DNA from: Ahrensia sp.
GTDB taxonomy: Bacteria; Pseudomonadota; Alphaproteobacteria; Rhizobiales; Rhizobiaceae
Direction: 5' to 3'
DNA: 64,000 bases
Assembly: GCA_002706335.1 (NCBI GenBank)
Contig: PAKZ01000026.1
Location: 1-64,000 of the forward strand
Part shown: one piece after another, positions 29,006 to 39,137 of the stretch
Numbering within the stretch: position 1 is the stretch's first letter
Layout of the letters: each line of letters opens with the position of its first letter
Made by a program: the position numbers and the translations under genes
The notes under the pieces: model-generated
Seen by the model: the letters and a program-made list of their open reading frames with translations, nothing else
What the model was told of the DNA's origin: nothing
Databases searched by the model: none

Positions 29006-29341
29006 ATGAGCATTCATCACCCGACACGCGAGCAGATCAGCCTCGCCAATGTGCTGGCCGTCCTTGGCGATCCGACACGACTGGCGATCGTCGCCTGTCT
29101 CGCCAGAAATGACGGCCGTTCCTGTGCCTGCGGCGTTTTCAATTCGCTCGGTTCGAAGTCGAATATCAGCTACCACCTCGCCAAGATGCGCGAGGCAGGA
29201 ATCACATGGACCGAGGCCGTCGGCACGAACCGGTTGATCAGCCTGAGGCGCGACGATCTCGACACGCTTTTTCCGGGGCTGCTCGACACGATCCTCGCCG
29301 CGGCGGCAGACTTGCCGCCGCTGGAACTGACCGGCGGCTGA
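29006..29341 (+). CDS. ArsR-family HTH repressor
   Basis: This 111-residue winged-helix protein has LANVLAVLGDPTRLAIVACLAR, SKSNISYHLAKMREAGI as the recognition helix, and TNRLISLRRDDLD as the wing. There is a Cys pair (CAC) just before the recognition helix, but no canonical CVC metal site, so the inducer could be a thiol-reactive or organic compound. It is divergent from the MFS exporter it likely controls. GGAGGAG lies 14 bases upstream of the start. Confidence 0.88.
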   Translation: MSIHHPTREQISLANVLAVLGDPTRLAIVACLARNDGRSCACGVFNSLGSKSNISYHLAKMREAGITWTEAVGTNRLISLRRDDLDTLFPGLLDTILAAAADLPPLELTGG

Positions 29342-29345
29342 TCTC

Positions 29346-29852
29346 TCAGGCCGAGAGTCCGAGCCGGTGCGCAAGACCCGGAAAGGCCTTCGCGGCGACA
29401 AAGAGGGCGAACAGTACCGCCGCGCCGACCGCCGCATATCCGATCCAGGGGTGATCGCCGTGAAAGGCGAGCCGGTTCATCAGCCGCCCCGGCAGGAAGG
29501 TGAAGGCCCCTGCCCCGATCAGTGCGTAGACATAGAGCATCCGCATGGTGCCGAGATGCCGGGCGATGTCGCGCCGGCGCGCGGCGCGCACCGCGAACCA
29601 GAGCGAGATCAGCGTAACCACCGAGAGAATGTGTATCGGGCTGAACGGGCCGATCAAGCGGATCGTGTGGATGGCGAAGGACGTCAGTGCGGTCAGGGCC
29701 ATGAGTGCGACCCAGGCCTTGCCGAGATTGCGGTGCAGGCGGTCGCCCTTCCGGCGGATCAGCACATAGCCGCCGATCAGGAAAGCCAGGATGGCGGCGA
29801 CGACGTGCATCTGAATGGCGAGCGATGCATTTGCGAAGAGGGCAAGGTTCAC
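29346..29852 (-). CDS. DUF2306 membrane protein
   Basis: This 168-residue protein has four membrane helices and DUF2306 landmarks: IQMHVVAAILAFLIGG, RRKGDRLHRNLGKAWV, SFAIHTI, FSPIHILSV, RHLGTMRMLY and FTFLPGR. Conserved His residues in the helices suggest heme or metal binding, but the function is unknown. The start is GTG at 29852, directly after AAGGAG. It is divergent from a LytTR regulator, with 57 bases between the starts, a likely regulator-target pair. Confidence 0.85.
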   Translation of the reverse strand: MNLALFANASLAIQMHVVAAILAFLIGGYVLIRRKGDRLHRNLGKAWVALMALTALTSFAIHTIRLIGPFSPIHILSVVTLISLWFAVRAARRRDIARHLGTMRMLYVYALIGAGAFTFLPGRLMNRLAFHGDHPWIGYAAVGAAVLFALFVAAKAFPGLAHRLGLSA

Positions 29853-29909
29853 GGCAAACTCCTTTTGCGTGCGCTTTTCGTTGTTCGACGCACTTGCTAG
29901 GAAAGCTGC

Positions 29910-30740
29910 ATGGAGCAGCACAATTCCGATTACGCGGACCGACGAGAAGCCTTCGCGAAAGGCGGCGCGCTGCAGTTCGCGCTTCGCGAAGTGCAGGGCC
30001 TTCTGCGCCGCCCGGGCTTCTGGATCGTGCTCGCCGCGGCCATCGCGATCCTCGTCGTCAGCGGTCCGGCCGGCACGCTGACACGCTTCAACGCGGCGGA
30101 ACGAACCGCCTATTGGGCGACGATCGCGTTCTCCACCTTCGTGACGGGACAGTTTGCAACAGTGCTTCTCGTGCGGTTGATCCGGCCGCTCATCGGCGCG
30201 CGGATGCCGTCGATCGCGCTCGGGGCACTGCTGGCCGCTCTGCCGATCACCGCGGAGGTCTGGCTGGTCAATTTCGTTTTTCCCGATTCTATGTCGACTT
30301 CCGCCGCCGATCTGGTCGCGCTCTACGGTATGTGCCTGGTGATCACGCTGGCGATCGCGACGATCTACGATGTGTCGAGCCCAAAGGCGGCGGAGACGGA
30401 CCTTTCTCCCGCGCCGGCCGAGGACAACGGAAACCGCTTCCTGAAACGCATTCCGGCCCGGCTCGGCACGGAACTCGTCAGCCTGCAGGCGCAGGATCAT
30501 TATCTGGAAGTGACGACGACCAAGGGGCGCGATCTCATTCTCATGCGCCTGTCCGATGCCGAGGCGGAACTGGCCTTCTATCCCGGCATGCGGGTGCACC
30601 GGTCGTGGTGGGTTGCGCGCGGCGGCGTGGACGGCATCGAGACGACGGGCGACCGGATGACGATCCGGCTCGTCAGCGGAACTGAGGTACCTGTCAGCCG
30701 GGCGAATCGCGCGGCGGTTCGGTCGTGGGTCTCCGGATGA
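29910..30740 (+). CDS. Membrane-anchored LytTR regulator
   Basis: This 276-residue protein has four membrane helices (about 38-150) and a C-terminal LytTR DNA-binding domain (about 178-275): VSLQAQDHYLEVTTTKG, DLILMRLSDAE and VHRSWWVA. It would sense something at the membrane and bind DNA from there. The likely target is the divergent DUF2306 gene and itself, a pairing that recurs in alphaproteobacteria as far as I recall. Confidence 0.88.
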   Translation: MEQHNSDYADRREAFAKGGALQFALREVQGLLRRPGFWIVLAAAIAILVVSGPAGTLTRFNAAERTAYWATIAFSTFVTGQFATVLLVRLIRPLIGARMPSIALGALLAALPITAEVWLVNFVFPDSMSTSAADLVALYGMCLVITLAIATIYDVSSPKAAETDLSPAPAEDNGNRFLKRIPARLGTELVSLQAQDHYLEVTTTKGRDLILMRLSDAEAELAFYPGMRVHRSWWVARGGVDGIETTGDRMTIRLVSGTEVPVSRANRAAVRSWVSG

Positions 30741-30796
30741 CATCCCGCAAAGGCCTGTTTTACTTGACGTTAGGGAAGTAATGGAACTGTCATCGG

Positions 30797-31204
30797 ATGA
30801 GCGAAGCCGAACACAACAATCGCAAGCATCTCCGGCACCGGATCCTCAAGGAGGGGCTGGTCTCTTTCCATCATGACGAACTGACCGTGCCCTGCACTGT
30901 GCGCGACAAAAGCGAATCCGGCGCAAAGCTGCAATTTGCAGGCCCGGTGAGCCTGCCGGAGAGCTTCTTCCTGACCATCCCACTCGACGGGGCGAAATGG
31001 CCGGCCGAGGTGGAGTGGATCAAGGGCGTGAGCTGCGGCGTGCGTTTTACCGGCCCGGCGGAAGCGTCCAGTATTCATAATAACCAGTTCATCAAGCCTT
31101 ATCGGCCCGCTCCGGACGCCGTCCCGCAGGCCGACGCCGCGGCAGCACCGGCGCAAACAGCGCATCAGCCTATCCACAAAAAGCCCTTTGGCCGGCGCAA
31201 ATAG
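30797..31204 (+). CDS. PilZ-domain protein
   Basis: This 135-residue protein has an intact-looking PilZ signature: RKHLRHRILKEG (RxxxR type) and DKSESGAKLQF (DxSxxG). WIKGVSCGVRF closes the barrel, and the C-terminal tail is Ala/Pro-rich and basic. It should bind cyclic di-GMP. No flagellar or exopolysaccharide partner lies next to it. Confidence 0.85.
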   Translation: MSEAEHNNRKHLRHRILKEGLVSFHHDELTVPCTVRDKSESGAKLQFAGPVSLPESFFLTIPLDGAKWPAEVEWIKGVSCGVRFTGPAEASSIHNNQFIKPYRPAPDAVPQADAAAAPAQTAHQPIHKKPFGRRK

Positions 31205-31315
31205 TCTTCCTACCCACCGATTGAAGCCGTTTTTTCTCGGCAAAACTCCCGCAGGGGGTTCCGTGGCAGGGCGCTTTACCCTATAGGCCCGGTCTAGCCA
31301 GAAATAAGAGATTTC

Positions 31316-31350
31316 CGACGCCGGATGAGCCCCGCCCATCCGGTCGTTTT
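31316..31350 (+). terminator. Terminator-like hairpin in carB leader
   Basis: CCGGATG (31321-31327) and CATCCGG (31337-31343) form a perfect 7-bp stem, extended by CGA/TCG with a small bulge and followed by TTTT. It ends about 20 bases before the carB start and about 115 bases after the PilZ stop. It could terminate the PilZ transcript or attenuate carB transcription. Confidence 0.4.
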
Positions 31351-31370
31351 GCACGAGCCGGACTGATCCC

Positions 31371-34300
31371 ATGCCCAAACGTACTGACATCGACACCGTC
31401 CTCATCATCGGCGCGGGGCCGATCGTCATCGGGCAAGCCTGCGAATTCGATTATTCGGGCACCCAGGCCTGCAAGGCGCTGAAGGAGGAAGGTTACCGCA
31501 TCGTCCTGGTCAATTCGAACCCGGCGACGATCATGACGGACCCCGATCTCGCCGACGCCACCTATATCGAGCCGATCACGCCCGAAGTGGTTGCGAAGAT
31601 CATCGCGCGCGAACGCGCCGAGCGGCCCGACGAGGTGATGGTTCTGCTACCGACCATGGGCGGCCAGACGGCGCTGAACATGGCGCTCTCGCTGCAGCAG
31701 ATGGGCGTGCTGGAAAAATACGACATCGAGATGATTGGCGCGAAGCCGGAGGCCATCGACAAGGCCGAGGACCGCAAGCTGTTCCGCGAGGCGATGGAGC
31801 GGATCGGGCTGGAATGCCCGCGCTCGGTGTTGGTCAACGCCTCCGACATCAAGGATACGGACCGCAAGGCGCATGAAGCGAAGCGCGCGGAATTGAAGGC
31901 GACGCTGTCGGGCGCGGAGCTCGACGCGGCCCTGGACGCGCTGGAACAGGACTGGCGCGACAGCACGTCGGATCGCAAGCAGCGCTACATGAACCATGCC
32001 ATGGGGCTCGCCGCGCAGGCGCTGGAGGAAGTTGGCCTGCCGGCGATCATCCGCCCGTCCTTCACGCTGGGCGGCACAGGCGGCGGCATCGCCTATAACC
32101 GCGCCGAGTTCTTCGAGATCGTGGAAAGCGGCCTCGACGCCTCGCCGACGACGGAAGTGCTGATAGACGAGAGCGTGCTCGGCTGGAAAGAGTACGAGAT
32201 GGAGGTCGTCCGCGACCGGGCGGACAACTGCATCATCATCTGCTCCATCGAGAATATCGATCCGATGGGCGTGCATACCGGCGATTCGATCACCATCGCC
32301 CCTGCCCTGACGCTAACCGACAAGGAATACCAGGTCATGCGCAACGCCTCGATCGCGGTGCTGCGCGAGATCGGGGTGGAGACCGGCGGCTCGAACGTGC
32401 AGTTCGCCGTGAGCCCGGAGACGGGCCGGCTGGTCGTCATCGAGATGAATCCGCGCGTCTCGCGTTCGTCTGCCCTGGCCTCGAAAGCCACCGGTTTCCC
32501 GATTGCCAAGGTCGCCGCGAAACTGGCCGTCGGCTACACGCTGGACGAACTGGACAACGACATCACCGGCGGCGCGACGCCGGCCTCCTTCGAGCCGTCG
32601 ATCGATTACATCGTCACAAAGATCCCGCGTTTCGCCTTCGAGAAGTTCCCGGGCGCCGAGCCGACCCTGACCACGGCGATGAAGTCCGTCGGCGAGGTGA
32701 TGGCAATAGGCCGGAGTTTCCCGGAATCCCTGCAAAAGGCGCTGCGCGGGCTGGAGACCGGGCTGACAGGCCTCGACGAGATCGAGATTCCCGGGCTCGG
32801 CGAAGGCGACGACAAGAACGCCATCCGCGCGGCCATCGGCTCGCCGACGCCGGACCGGTTGCGCATGGTGGCGCAGGCCTTCCGCCTCGGCTTCACCATC
32901 GAGGACGTGCATGCGGGCTGCCAGATCGACCCGTGGTTCCTCGAGCAGATCAAGGCGATCATCGACATGGAGGAGCGTATTCGCGCGCACGGCCTCCCGC
33001 AGGACGCGCAGAACCTGCGCATGCTCAAGGCGATGGGCTTCTCCGACCAGCGCCTTGCCGGACTGACCAACACGACCGAAAAGCATGTTGCGCAATTGCG
33101 CCATGCGCTTGAGGTGCGGCCGGTCTTCAAGCGCATCGATACATGCGCGGCGGAGTTCGCTTCGCCGACCGCCTATATGTACTCGACCTACGAGACGCCT
33201 TTCGCCGGCACGCCGGCCAACGAGGCGCAGATTTCCGACCGCAAGAAGGTCGTGATCCTCGGCGGCGGACCGAACCGGATCGGCCAGGGCATCGAGTTCG
33301 ACTATTGCTGCTGTCACGCCGCGTTTTCCCTCAGGGACGCCGGCTTTGAAGCCATCATGATCAACTGCAACCCCGAGACCGTGTCGACCGACTACGACAC
33401 GTCGGACCGGCTCTATTTCGAGCCGCTGACCGCCGAGGACGTGCTGGAAATCCTGAAGCTGGAGCAGGAAAAGGGCGAATTGCTCGGCGTCATCGTGCAG
33501 TTCGGCGGGCAGACGCCGCTGAAGCTTGCCAATGCGCTGGAAAAGGCCGGTATCCCGATCCTCGGCACCTCGCCGGACATGATCGATCTCGCCGAAGACC
33601 GTGACCGGTTCCAGAAGCTGCTGATCAAGCTCGATCTGACCCAGCCGAAGAACGGCATCGCCTATTCGGTGGAACAGGCGCGCATGGTCGCCGCCTCGCT
33701 CGGCTATCCGCTGGTGGTGCGCCCCTCCTACGTGCTGGGCGGCCGCGCGATGCAGATCATCCGCGACGACGAGGGGCTGGGCTCCTATCTGCTCGGAACG
33801 GTGCCGGAACTGATCCCGGAAGACATCAAGGCGCGTTATCCCAACGACAAGACCGGCCAGATCAACACGCTGCTGGGCTCCAACCCGCTCCTTTTCGACA
33901 CCTATCTGACCGACGCGGTGGAGGTCGATGTCGACTGCCTGTGCGACGGGTCGGACGTCTATGTCTCCGGCATCATGGAGCATATCGAGGAGGCCGGCAT
34001 ACATTCGGGCGACTCGGCCTGCTCGCTGCCGGTGCACACGCTGGGCGCGGAGATCGTCGCCGAGATGGAGCGCCAGACCATCGCGCTCGCCAAGGCGCTG
34101 AATGTCGGCGGTCTGATGAACGTGCAATATGCGATCAAGGACGGCGCGGTCTATGTGCTGGAAGTCAATCCGCGCGCCTCGCGCACGGTGCCCTTCGTCG
34201 CCAAGACTATCGGACTGCCCATCGCGAAGATCGCGGCGCGCATCATGGCCGGCGAAAAGCTGGATCCGGCCATCGGCAATTACGGCGCACGGCGCGACAT

Positions 34301-34874
34301 CACGACGCTGAACCATATCGCGGTCAAGGAAGCCGTCTTCCCGTTCTCGAAATTTCCGGGCGTCGACACGCTGCTCGGCCCGGAAATGCGTTCGACCGGT
34401 GAAGTGATGGGGCTGGACCACGATTACGCCGTGGCGTTCGCCAAGGCGCAGCTCGGCGCGGGCGCGGAGCTGCCGAAGGCCGGCACCGTGTTCATCTCGG
34501 TCAAGGACAGCGACAAGACGCGCATTCTCGGTACGGCGAAGCTGTTCATCGAGCTTGGCTTCAAGGTGATGGCGACCGGCGGCACGCAGCGCTATCTCGC
34601 CGAGAACGGCGTTCCGGCCGCAAAAATCAACAAGGTTCTGGAAGGCCGGCCGCATATCGAGGACGCCATCCGCAACCGGCAGGGGCAACTGGTCATCAAC
34701 ACGACGGAAGGCAAGAAGGCGTTCACGGACTCAAAGCCGCTGCGCCGCGCCGCACTGATGAACAAGGTCCCCTATTTCACGACGATGGCGGGGTCCGTCG
34801 CCGCAGGGGAAGCCATCCAGGCGCTGAGCAAGGGCGAATTGCAGGTGCGGCCGTTGCAGAGTTATTTCAACTGA
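31371..34874 (+). CDS. carB: Carbamoyl-phosphate synthase large subunit
   Basis: This 1167-residue protein makes carbamoyl phosphate from bicarbonate, ammonia and two ATP. It has two homologous ATP-grasp halves (about 1-400 and 560-940; [17 protein letters not shown] and [17 protein letters not shown]), an oligomerisation domain between them and a C-terminal MGS-like allosteric domain (about 1030-1167, [17 protein letters not shown]). It is longer than the roughly 1075-residue E. coli enzyme because of an insertion around residues 158-205 with a long charged helix, as in other alphaproteobacteria. Its 3' end overlaps the convergent MFS gene by 8 bases. Confidence 0.98.
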   Translation: MPKRTDIDTVLIIGAGPIVIGQACEFDYSGTQACKALKEEGYRIVLVNSNPATIMTDPDLADATYIEPITPEVVAKIIARERAERPDEVMVLLPTMGGQTALNMALSLQQMGVLEKYDIEMIGAKPEAIDKAEDRKLFREAMERIGLECPRSVLVNASDIKDTDRKAHEAKRAELKATLSGAELDAALDALEQDWRDSTSDRKQRYMNHAMGLAAQALEEVGLPAIIRPSFTLGGTGGGIAYNRAEFFEIVESGLDASPTTEVLIDESVLGWKEYEMEVVRDRADNCIIICSIENIDPMGVHTGDSITIAPALTLTDKEYQVMRNASIAVLREIGVETGGSNVQFAVSPETGRLVVIEMNPRVSRSSALASKATGFPIAKVAAKLAVGYTLDELDNDITGGATPASFEPSIDYIVTKIPRFAFEKFPGAEPTLTTAMKSVGEVMAIGRSFPESLQKALRGLETGLTGLDEIEIPGLGEGDDKNAIRAAIGSPTPDRLRMVAQAFRLGFTIEDVHAGCQIDPWFLEQIKAIIDMEERIRAHGLPQDAQNLRMLKAMGFSDQRLAGLTNTTEKHVAQLRHALEVRPVFKRIDTCAAEFASPTAYMYSTYETPFAGTPANEAQISDRKKVVILGGGPNRIGQGIEFDYCCCHAAFSLRDAGFEAIMINCNPETVSTDYDTSDRLYFEPLTAEDVLEILKLEQEKGELLGVIVQFGGQTPLKLANALEKAGIPILGTSPDMIDLAEDRDRFQKLLIKLDLTQPKNGIAYSVEQARMVAASLGYPLVVRPSYVLGGRAMQIIRDDEGLGSYLLGTVPELIPEDIKARYPNDKTGQINTLLGSNPLLFDTYLTDAVEVDVDCLCDGSDVYVSGIMEHIEEAGIHSGDSACSLPVHTLGAEIVAEMERQTIALAKALNVGGLMNVQYAIKDGAVYVLEVNPRASRTVPFVAKTIGLPIAKIAARIMAGEKLDPAIGNYGARRDITTLNHIAVKEAVFPFSKFPGVDTLLGPEMRSTGEVMGLDHDYAVAFAKAQLGAGAELPKAGTVFISVKDSDKTRILGTAKLFIELGFKVMATGGTQRYLAENGVPAAKINKVLEGRPHIEDAIRNRQGQLVINTTEGKKAFTDSKPLRRAALMNKVPYFTTMAGSVAAGEAIQALSKGELQVRPLQSYFN

Positions 34875-36294
34875 TTGACGCGGCCCCTCGCACTGTCCTG
34901 ACCCCAAACACGGCAGCCACAAGGGCCACCAAAGTCGCGCTCGCATAAGCGGCTGTCATGCCGGCGCGGGCGCCGTCGAGGTCGGCGGTGTCGCCGAAGC
35001 CTGCCAGATTGGCGACGAGGCCGAAGACGGCCGCGCCCAGCGCATAGCCGGCGGTCTGCAGGGTCGGCAACATGGCGGAGGTTCGGTCGCGTTCGGCGTC
35101 ACTCGTGCGGTTCATCAGCAACTGGCAGAGCGGCCCCCAGTTGAGCCCCATGCCGGCGCCCATCGTTAGCTGCGCGGCGATCATCAAGGCGAACTGGTAT
35201 GTCGCCACGCCGATAGCCGCCAACGCCGCGCCCGCGGCAAGAAGGACGGACGACACTGCAATCGCGCGCAACCGGCCGATCTCCGTCGAGACCATCGCGA
35301 CCAGGATGGCGGTAACGCTCCAGGCCACGGCGAGTGTTGCCGCCAGCCCGCCGGCGATGGTCGCGCCGTAGCCCCAAAGGAACTGGAAGCCGTAGACCAT
35401 GAAGACACCGCCGGCCGCCTGCGCCATGGGCATAAGCAGGATCATCCAAAGTCCGACGCCGACGGGGTCTTTCCAGCGGAATGCCGCACCGGGAAGAACC
35501 GGATTGGCGTTACGCCGATCCAGGCTAACCACACCGACGAGAAGCAGAAGAGCCAATCCGCATACCGGGCCGGCAACCATGGGATGCGCCGCAGCGGCCG
35601 CTACGGAGATCATGAGAATGGCGCCGCCGGCGAGCCCGAGACGGAGCAGCGGAGGCCCGGCCACGCCTTCACCGCGTCCTCCCTTGGGCACAACAAGGAA
35701 AACGAGCAGCAGGAAGATGCAGCCGACCACCAGATTGAAACCGAAGGCCACGCGCCAGGAGAAGAACTCAGTCAGAAAACCGGCCAGAACGGGCCCGCCG
35801 AATGCGGCAATCGCCCAGATGAAAGCCTCGAGGCCGAATATCTTCTGCACCAGCGGGGACGGAAACAGCACGGGGATCAGCGCATAGCAGATCGCCGCCA
35901 CGACGCCCTCCCCGATGCCCTGAATTGCCCGCCCCGCAATCAGGACAGGCATGTTCGGCGCAATGACCGTGATCGCGCTGCCGACAAGAAAGACAAGCGC
36001 CGACAGGGCAAGCGCGGTTCGCGCCCCGAGCCGTGCCTTCAGGTCGGCAGCGGCAAGCCCACCGACAATGGCGAAAACGAGAAAGAAGGTGAACGCCCAG
36101 GAGATCAGGGCCGCGCCGCCCAGTTCATCGACAGCCGAGGGAAGCGCGGTCGCAACGAAGAACTCGTTAAAGGCGTAAAGCGCAACACCGAGGCTGATCG
36201 TCGTCGTCGGCCCGATATAGTCCAGCGAAAGGAGCGCACGCCAGCCGGGTTCCCGCCCTTTTGCAGGGCCAACTGCGCCCGGCTCATGATTCAT
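34867..36294 (-). CDS. MFS transporter (drug-exporter type)
   Basis: This 475-residue membrane protein has 12-14 predicted helices, with [18 protein letters not shown] as the cytoplasmic loop 2-3 motif, [20 protein letters not shown] (helix 4) and [21 protein letters not shown] (motif C region). It resembles EmrB/QacA-type exporters. The substrate is unknown and no regulator is adjacent. Confidence 0.85.
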   Translation of the reverse strand: MNHEPGAVGPAKGREPGWRALLSLDYIGPTTTISLGVALYAFNEFFVATALPSAVDELGGAALISWAFTFFLVFAIVGGLAAADLKARLGARTALALSALVFLVGSAITVIAPNMPVLIAGRAIQGIGEGVVAAICYALIPVLFPSPLVQKIFGLEAFIWAIAAFGGPVLAGFLTEFFSWRVAFGFNLVVGCIFLLLVFLVVPKGGRGEGVAGPPLLRLGLAGGAILMISVAAAAAHPMVAGPVCGLALLLLVGVVSLDRRNANPVLPGAAFRWKDPVGVGLWMILLMPMAQAAGGVFMVYGFQFLWGYGATIAGGLAATLAVAWSVTAILVAMVSTEIGRLRAIAVSSVLLAAGAALAAIGVATYQFALMIAAQLTMGAGMGLNWGPLCQLLMNRTSDAERDRTSAMLPTLQTAGYALGAAVFGLVANLAGFGDTADLDGARAGMTAAYASATLVALVAAVFGVRTVRGAASIS

Positions 36295-36385
36295 CGATTT
36301 CGCTCCCGCTCCAAAACCACCGGCGAGATTGCTAGAGCCTCAACCATGGTTGAGGTCAAGGGCGACGTCCCAGAAGAACATCCGA

Positions 36386-36414
36386 TTGACCCAGAGCGCG
36401 CATGCGCATAACTT
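36386..36414 (+). promoter_or_regulatory. Candidate ccdAB promoter
   Basis: TTGACC (36386-36391) and TAACTT (36409-36414) are spaced by 17 bases. The predicted transcription start falls at about 36421, on the second ATG of ccdA, and the -10 lies inside the palindromic operator. This fits autorepression. Confidence 0.4.
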
Positions 36415-36423
36415 ATGCGCATG
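36401..36423. promoter_or_regulatory. Palindromic operator over ccdA start
   Basis: The perfect inverted repeat CATGCGCATAA-C-TTATGCGCATG has 11-bp arms and a single central base. It covers the -10 region and both candidate ATG codons of ccdA. CcdA antitoxins repress their own operon by binding such dyads. Confidence 0.7.
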
Positions 36424-36660
36424 AAAAACTACAGCACCGCCAAGAAGACGAGCGCCAACCTTTCGGTCGCATCCGAACTGATCGAAGAGGCAAAGGCGCT
36501 CGGGATCAACCTTTCTCGCGAAGCAGAAAAAGGCATCGCTGACGCTGTGCGGGAAGAGAAAACTCGGCGCTGGAAGGAAGAGAACGCCGAGGCTATCGCC
36601 GACGCCAATCGCTATGTCGCGGAGCACGGCTTGCCCTTGGCCAAGTACCGGATGTTTTAA
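36415..36660 (+). CDS. ccdA: CcdA-type antitoxin
   Basis: This 81-residue protein has a ribbon-helix-helix-like N-terminus (KKTSANLSVASELIEEAKALGINLSREAE) and a C-terminal tail (WKEENAEAIADANRYVAEHGLPLAKYR) that in CcdA wraps the toxin. It neutralises CcdB and binds operator DNA. ATG at 36415 and at 36421 are both possible; neither has a ribosome-binding site. The stop codon overlaps the ccdB start by one base. Confidence 0.88.
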   Translation: MRMKNYSTAKKTSANLSVASELIEEAKALGINLSREAEKGIADAVREEKTRRWKEENAEAIADANRYVAEHGLPLAKYRMF

Positions 36661-36956
36661 TGGCCCGCTACCGGGTGTATCGGATCGGCGATGGCGAACT
36701 TGTTCTGGATGTCCAATCCAACATTGTCGACGGCCTTGATACGCGCGTGGTAGCGCCACTTATTCCAATCGAGCGCGCTTCAATTCCGGCCGACAGGCTC
36801 AATCCGATCTTCGAACTCGATGGCCTGAGCTATTCCATGATGACCGAGTTTCTCTCATCCGTCCCGGCAAGCATGCTGCATGAGACCGGTCATGAACTTT
36901 CCCGTGAGCACGACCGCATCGTCGCCGCGCTCGACATGCTGTTCCACGGATTCTGA
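36660..36956 (+). CDS. ccdB: CcdB-type toxin
   Basis: This 98-residue protein has the CcdB fold pattern (YRVYRIGDGELVLDVQSNIVDGLDTRVVAPLIP) and the C-terminal helix HDRIVAALDMLFHGF. In plasmid F CcdB the last three residues, Trp-Gly-Ile, poison DNA gyrase. Here they are His-Gly-Phe, so the mechanism or potency may differ. It forms an operon with ccdA (TAATG overlap). Chromosomal copies often stabilise genome regions. Confidence 0.88.
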   Translation: MARYRVYRIGDGELVLDVQSNIVDGLDTRVVAPLIPIERASIPADRLNPIFELDGLSYSMMTEFLSSVPASMLHETGHELSREHDRIVAALDMLFHGF

Positions 36957-37061
36957 GGTTTCGGCCAGCCCATTCGCTTCATCGGCGACCGCGTCACAGA
37001 CCGATCATTTTTCTTTGCCGCCCAATCGCGTTATCGTTTCCCTTGGGAAAGGAGTGAGCGC

Positions 37062-38267
37062 ATGCCGAAGAATATCGTCATATTGTGCGACGGAACGTCC
37101 AACGAGATCAGCGACAGCCGGACGAATATCTTGCGGCTTTACGGATGTCTGCGGAAGAATGACGACCAGATCGTCTATTACGATCCCGGCGTCGGTACGT
37201 TCGGCGGCGCCAATGACTGGCTGAAATGGACGCGGAAGGCCAAGGAAGTCTGGGGGCTGGCAACCGGCTGGGGTCTCGACCAGAACGTCAAGGAAACCTA
37301 CCGCTTCCTTGTCGAGAATTTCGACCGGGGCTCGAAGGACCGCGCGCCGGACACGATCTATATTTTCGGCTTTTAGCGCGGCGCCTATACGGCGCGGGTT
37401 CTCGCCGGCTTCATCCATGCCTTCGGCATCATGACGCCGGTCAATCTGAACCTGCTCGACTATGCCTACCGCACCTACAAGGGCATCAGCGACCGCGACG
37501 AACCGGCCAACGACAGCGACGACAAGGCCGATCCGAACGCCGCCTTCCGCACGATGCGGCTCTATGAACGCGCGCTCGACACGTTCCGGCCCGACATCAA
37601 GGCGCTCGGCCTGTTCGACACGGTCGCCTCGGTGATCGAGATGGGGCGCTGGTTTCCGCGGATGCGGACGCATGCCTTCACCGCAAAAAATCCGAGCGTC
37701 GAGCATGTGCGCCACGCCGTGGCGATCGACGAACAGCGCACGATGTTCAACCCGCAGCTCTGGCCGGAAGGCGGCCAGTTCTCCGGCCCGCCCTTCAAAA
37801 AACGCGATCCAGTTCCGCAGGACGTCAAGGAGGTCTGGTTCTCCGGCTCGCATGGCGATGTCGGCGGCGGTTATCCGGAACGCCAGAGCGCGCAGGCGAA
37901 GATACCGCTGCTCTGGATGATCGAGGAAACCGCAAAACTCGGCTTGAAGTACTACAACCCGACCGTGAAGAAGATCGTGCGCGGCGAGGACGAGAAATAT
38001 CCCAAATATATCAAGCCCGGCACCGGCCAGCCGATCAATGGCTCAATGGTCGATTTCTGGCCCTTCGTGGAGTTCCTGCCGCGGCGTATCCCTCCGACTT
38101 CGCTGAAGAAGGGCCCGAAGGCGAAAGGCGTCTATTTCCCGCTTTTCGACCACCGGCGCATTCCGCCCGACGCGACAATCCATCCGAGCGTCGGAGAGCG
38201 GATGAAGCTGGACGCCTATTACCGGCCGCCCGGTCTCGAGGGCCGGGATATCCCGCGCCGCGCCTGA
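37062..38267 (+). pseudogene. DUF2235 (Tle1-like) hydrolase with amber codon at the catalytic Ser
   Basis: The frame is open from 37062 to 38267 (402 codons) except for one TAG at 37374-37376. The first part (KNIVILCDGTSNEI, YYDPGVGTFGG, IYIFGF) and the second (RGAYTARVLAGFIHAFG, LFDTVASVIE, WFSGSHGDVGGGYPE) together make a complete DUF2235 alpha/beta hydrolase, the family of Tle1 phospholipases. In the family the junction reads GFSRGAY; the TAG replaces exactly the nucleophile Ser (position 105), one base from TCG. AAAGGAG precedes the start. There is no other damage, so this is a very recent inactivation, a sequencing error or amber suppression. No type VI secretion genes are nearby. Confidence 0.8.
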
Positions 38268-38437
38268 CCACACGGGATATCGATAGACGGCCTCCCCTTT
38301 GCATCGGCGCTGAATCGGATTATAGTTATTGTGAATAAAGGCGGTTCCTGAGCAATAGGCTGCGGGGGCCGTTTTGTTTTGTGTCGCGCCAAGTGACGCA
38401 GACACAGTCTTGGGGCCAATAAGAAGGAATCGGCCAA

Positions 38438-38911
38438 ATGGAAAAAGCGCCCATGACCGCGAACGGTTTCGCGCAGCTCAAGGAAGAGTTGCGGTGGCGC
38501 CAGCAAGAGGAACGCCCGCGCATCATAGAGGCGATTTCCGAAGCCCGCGCCCATGGTGATCTGTCCGAGAACGCGGAATATCACGCCGCCAAGGAAGCGC
38601 AGTCCCATAATGAGGGCCGCATCGGCGAACTCGAAGACCTGATCAGCCGAGCCGAAGTGATCGACCCGTCCAAGCTGACCGGCGCGAACATCAAGTTCGG
38701 CGCGACGGTGACGCTCGCCGACGAGGATACGGACGAGGAAAAGGTCTATCAGATCGTCGGCGATCAGGAAGCCGATGTGAAGGCGGGGCGCATTTCCATC
38801 TCCTCGCCCATCGCGCGCGCGCTGATCGGCAAGGAAGAAGGCGATTCCGTCGAGGTGCAGGCGCCGGGCGGCGCGCGCGGCTACGAGATCGTCAGCGTCA
38901 AATTCGTCTGA
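38438..38911 (+). CDS. greA: Transcription elongation factor GreA
   Basis: This 157-residue factor rescues backtracked RNA polymerase by stimulating transcript cleavage. The N-terminal coiled coil carries [20 protein letters not shown], whose acidic tip (DLSEN) is the catalytic part. The C-terminal globular domain has [24 protein letters not shown]. Length is normal. The 170-base upstream gap includes a possible weak terminator (T-rich run near 38370) for the preceding gene. Confidence 0.97.
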   Translation: MEKAPMTANGFAQLKEELRWRQQEERPRIIEAISEARAHGDLSENAEYHAAKEAQSHNEGRIGELEDLISRAEVIDPSKLTGANIKFGATVTLADEDTDEEKVYQIVGDQEADVKAGRISISSPIARALIGKEEGDSVEVQAPGGARGYEIVSVKFV

Positions 38912-39137
38912 TCCGTTGCGCAGCCGCGCCAAACAGTCGCGGTTCTTGGCGGGGTGCAGTTCCGCCGGGACCGCGCCGGCCCGCGGCTCCATGCATCGGG
39001 ACTATTCCCGGGACACAGGCGCGATGCGGCCAAACTGCACTTTTACATCCTGCGCGCGAAGCTGTAAGAGGATGCCGCTGACGGCGCAGTAGAGCCCGCA
39101 TCAAACGCGTTTCCCCTCACCAGAAGACAAGATCGCC

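Noticed and set aside
32313-34688. Long minus-strand open frame inside carB
   Set aside because: It is antisense to a full, well-conserved carB and has no recognisable domain.
37374-37376. Pyrrolysine or other recoding at the TAG codon
   Set aside because: No pyrrolysine system is known for this protein family, and a serine is required at this position; mutation, error or ordinary suppression is simpler.
37062-38267. Type VI secretion effector locus
   Set aside because: The DUF2235 protein is related to Tle1, but no VgrG, PAAR, Hcp or immunity gene is adjacent.
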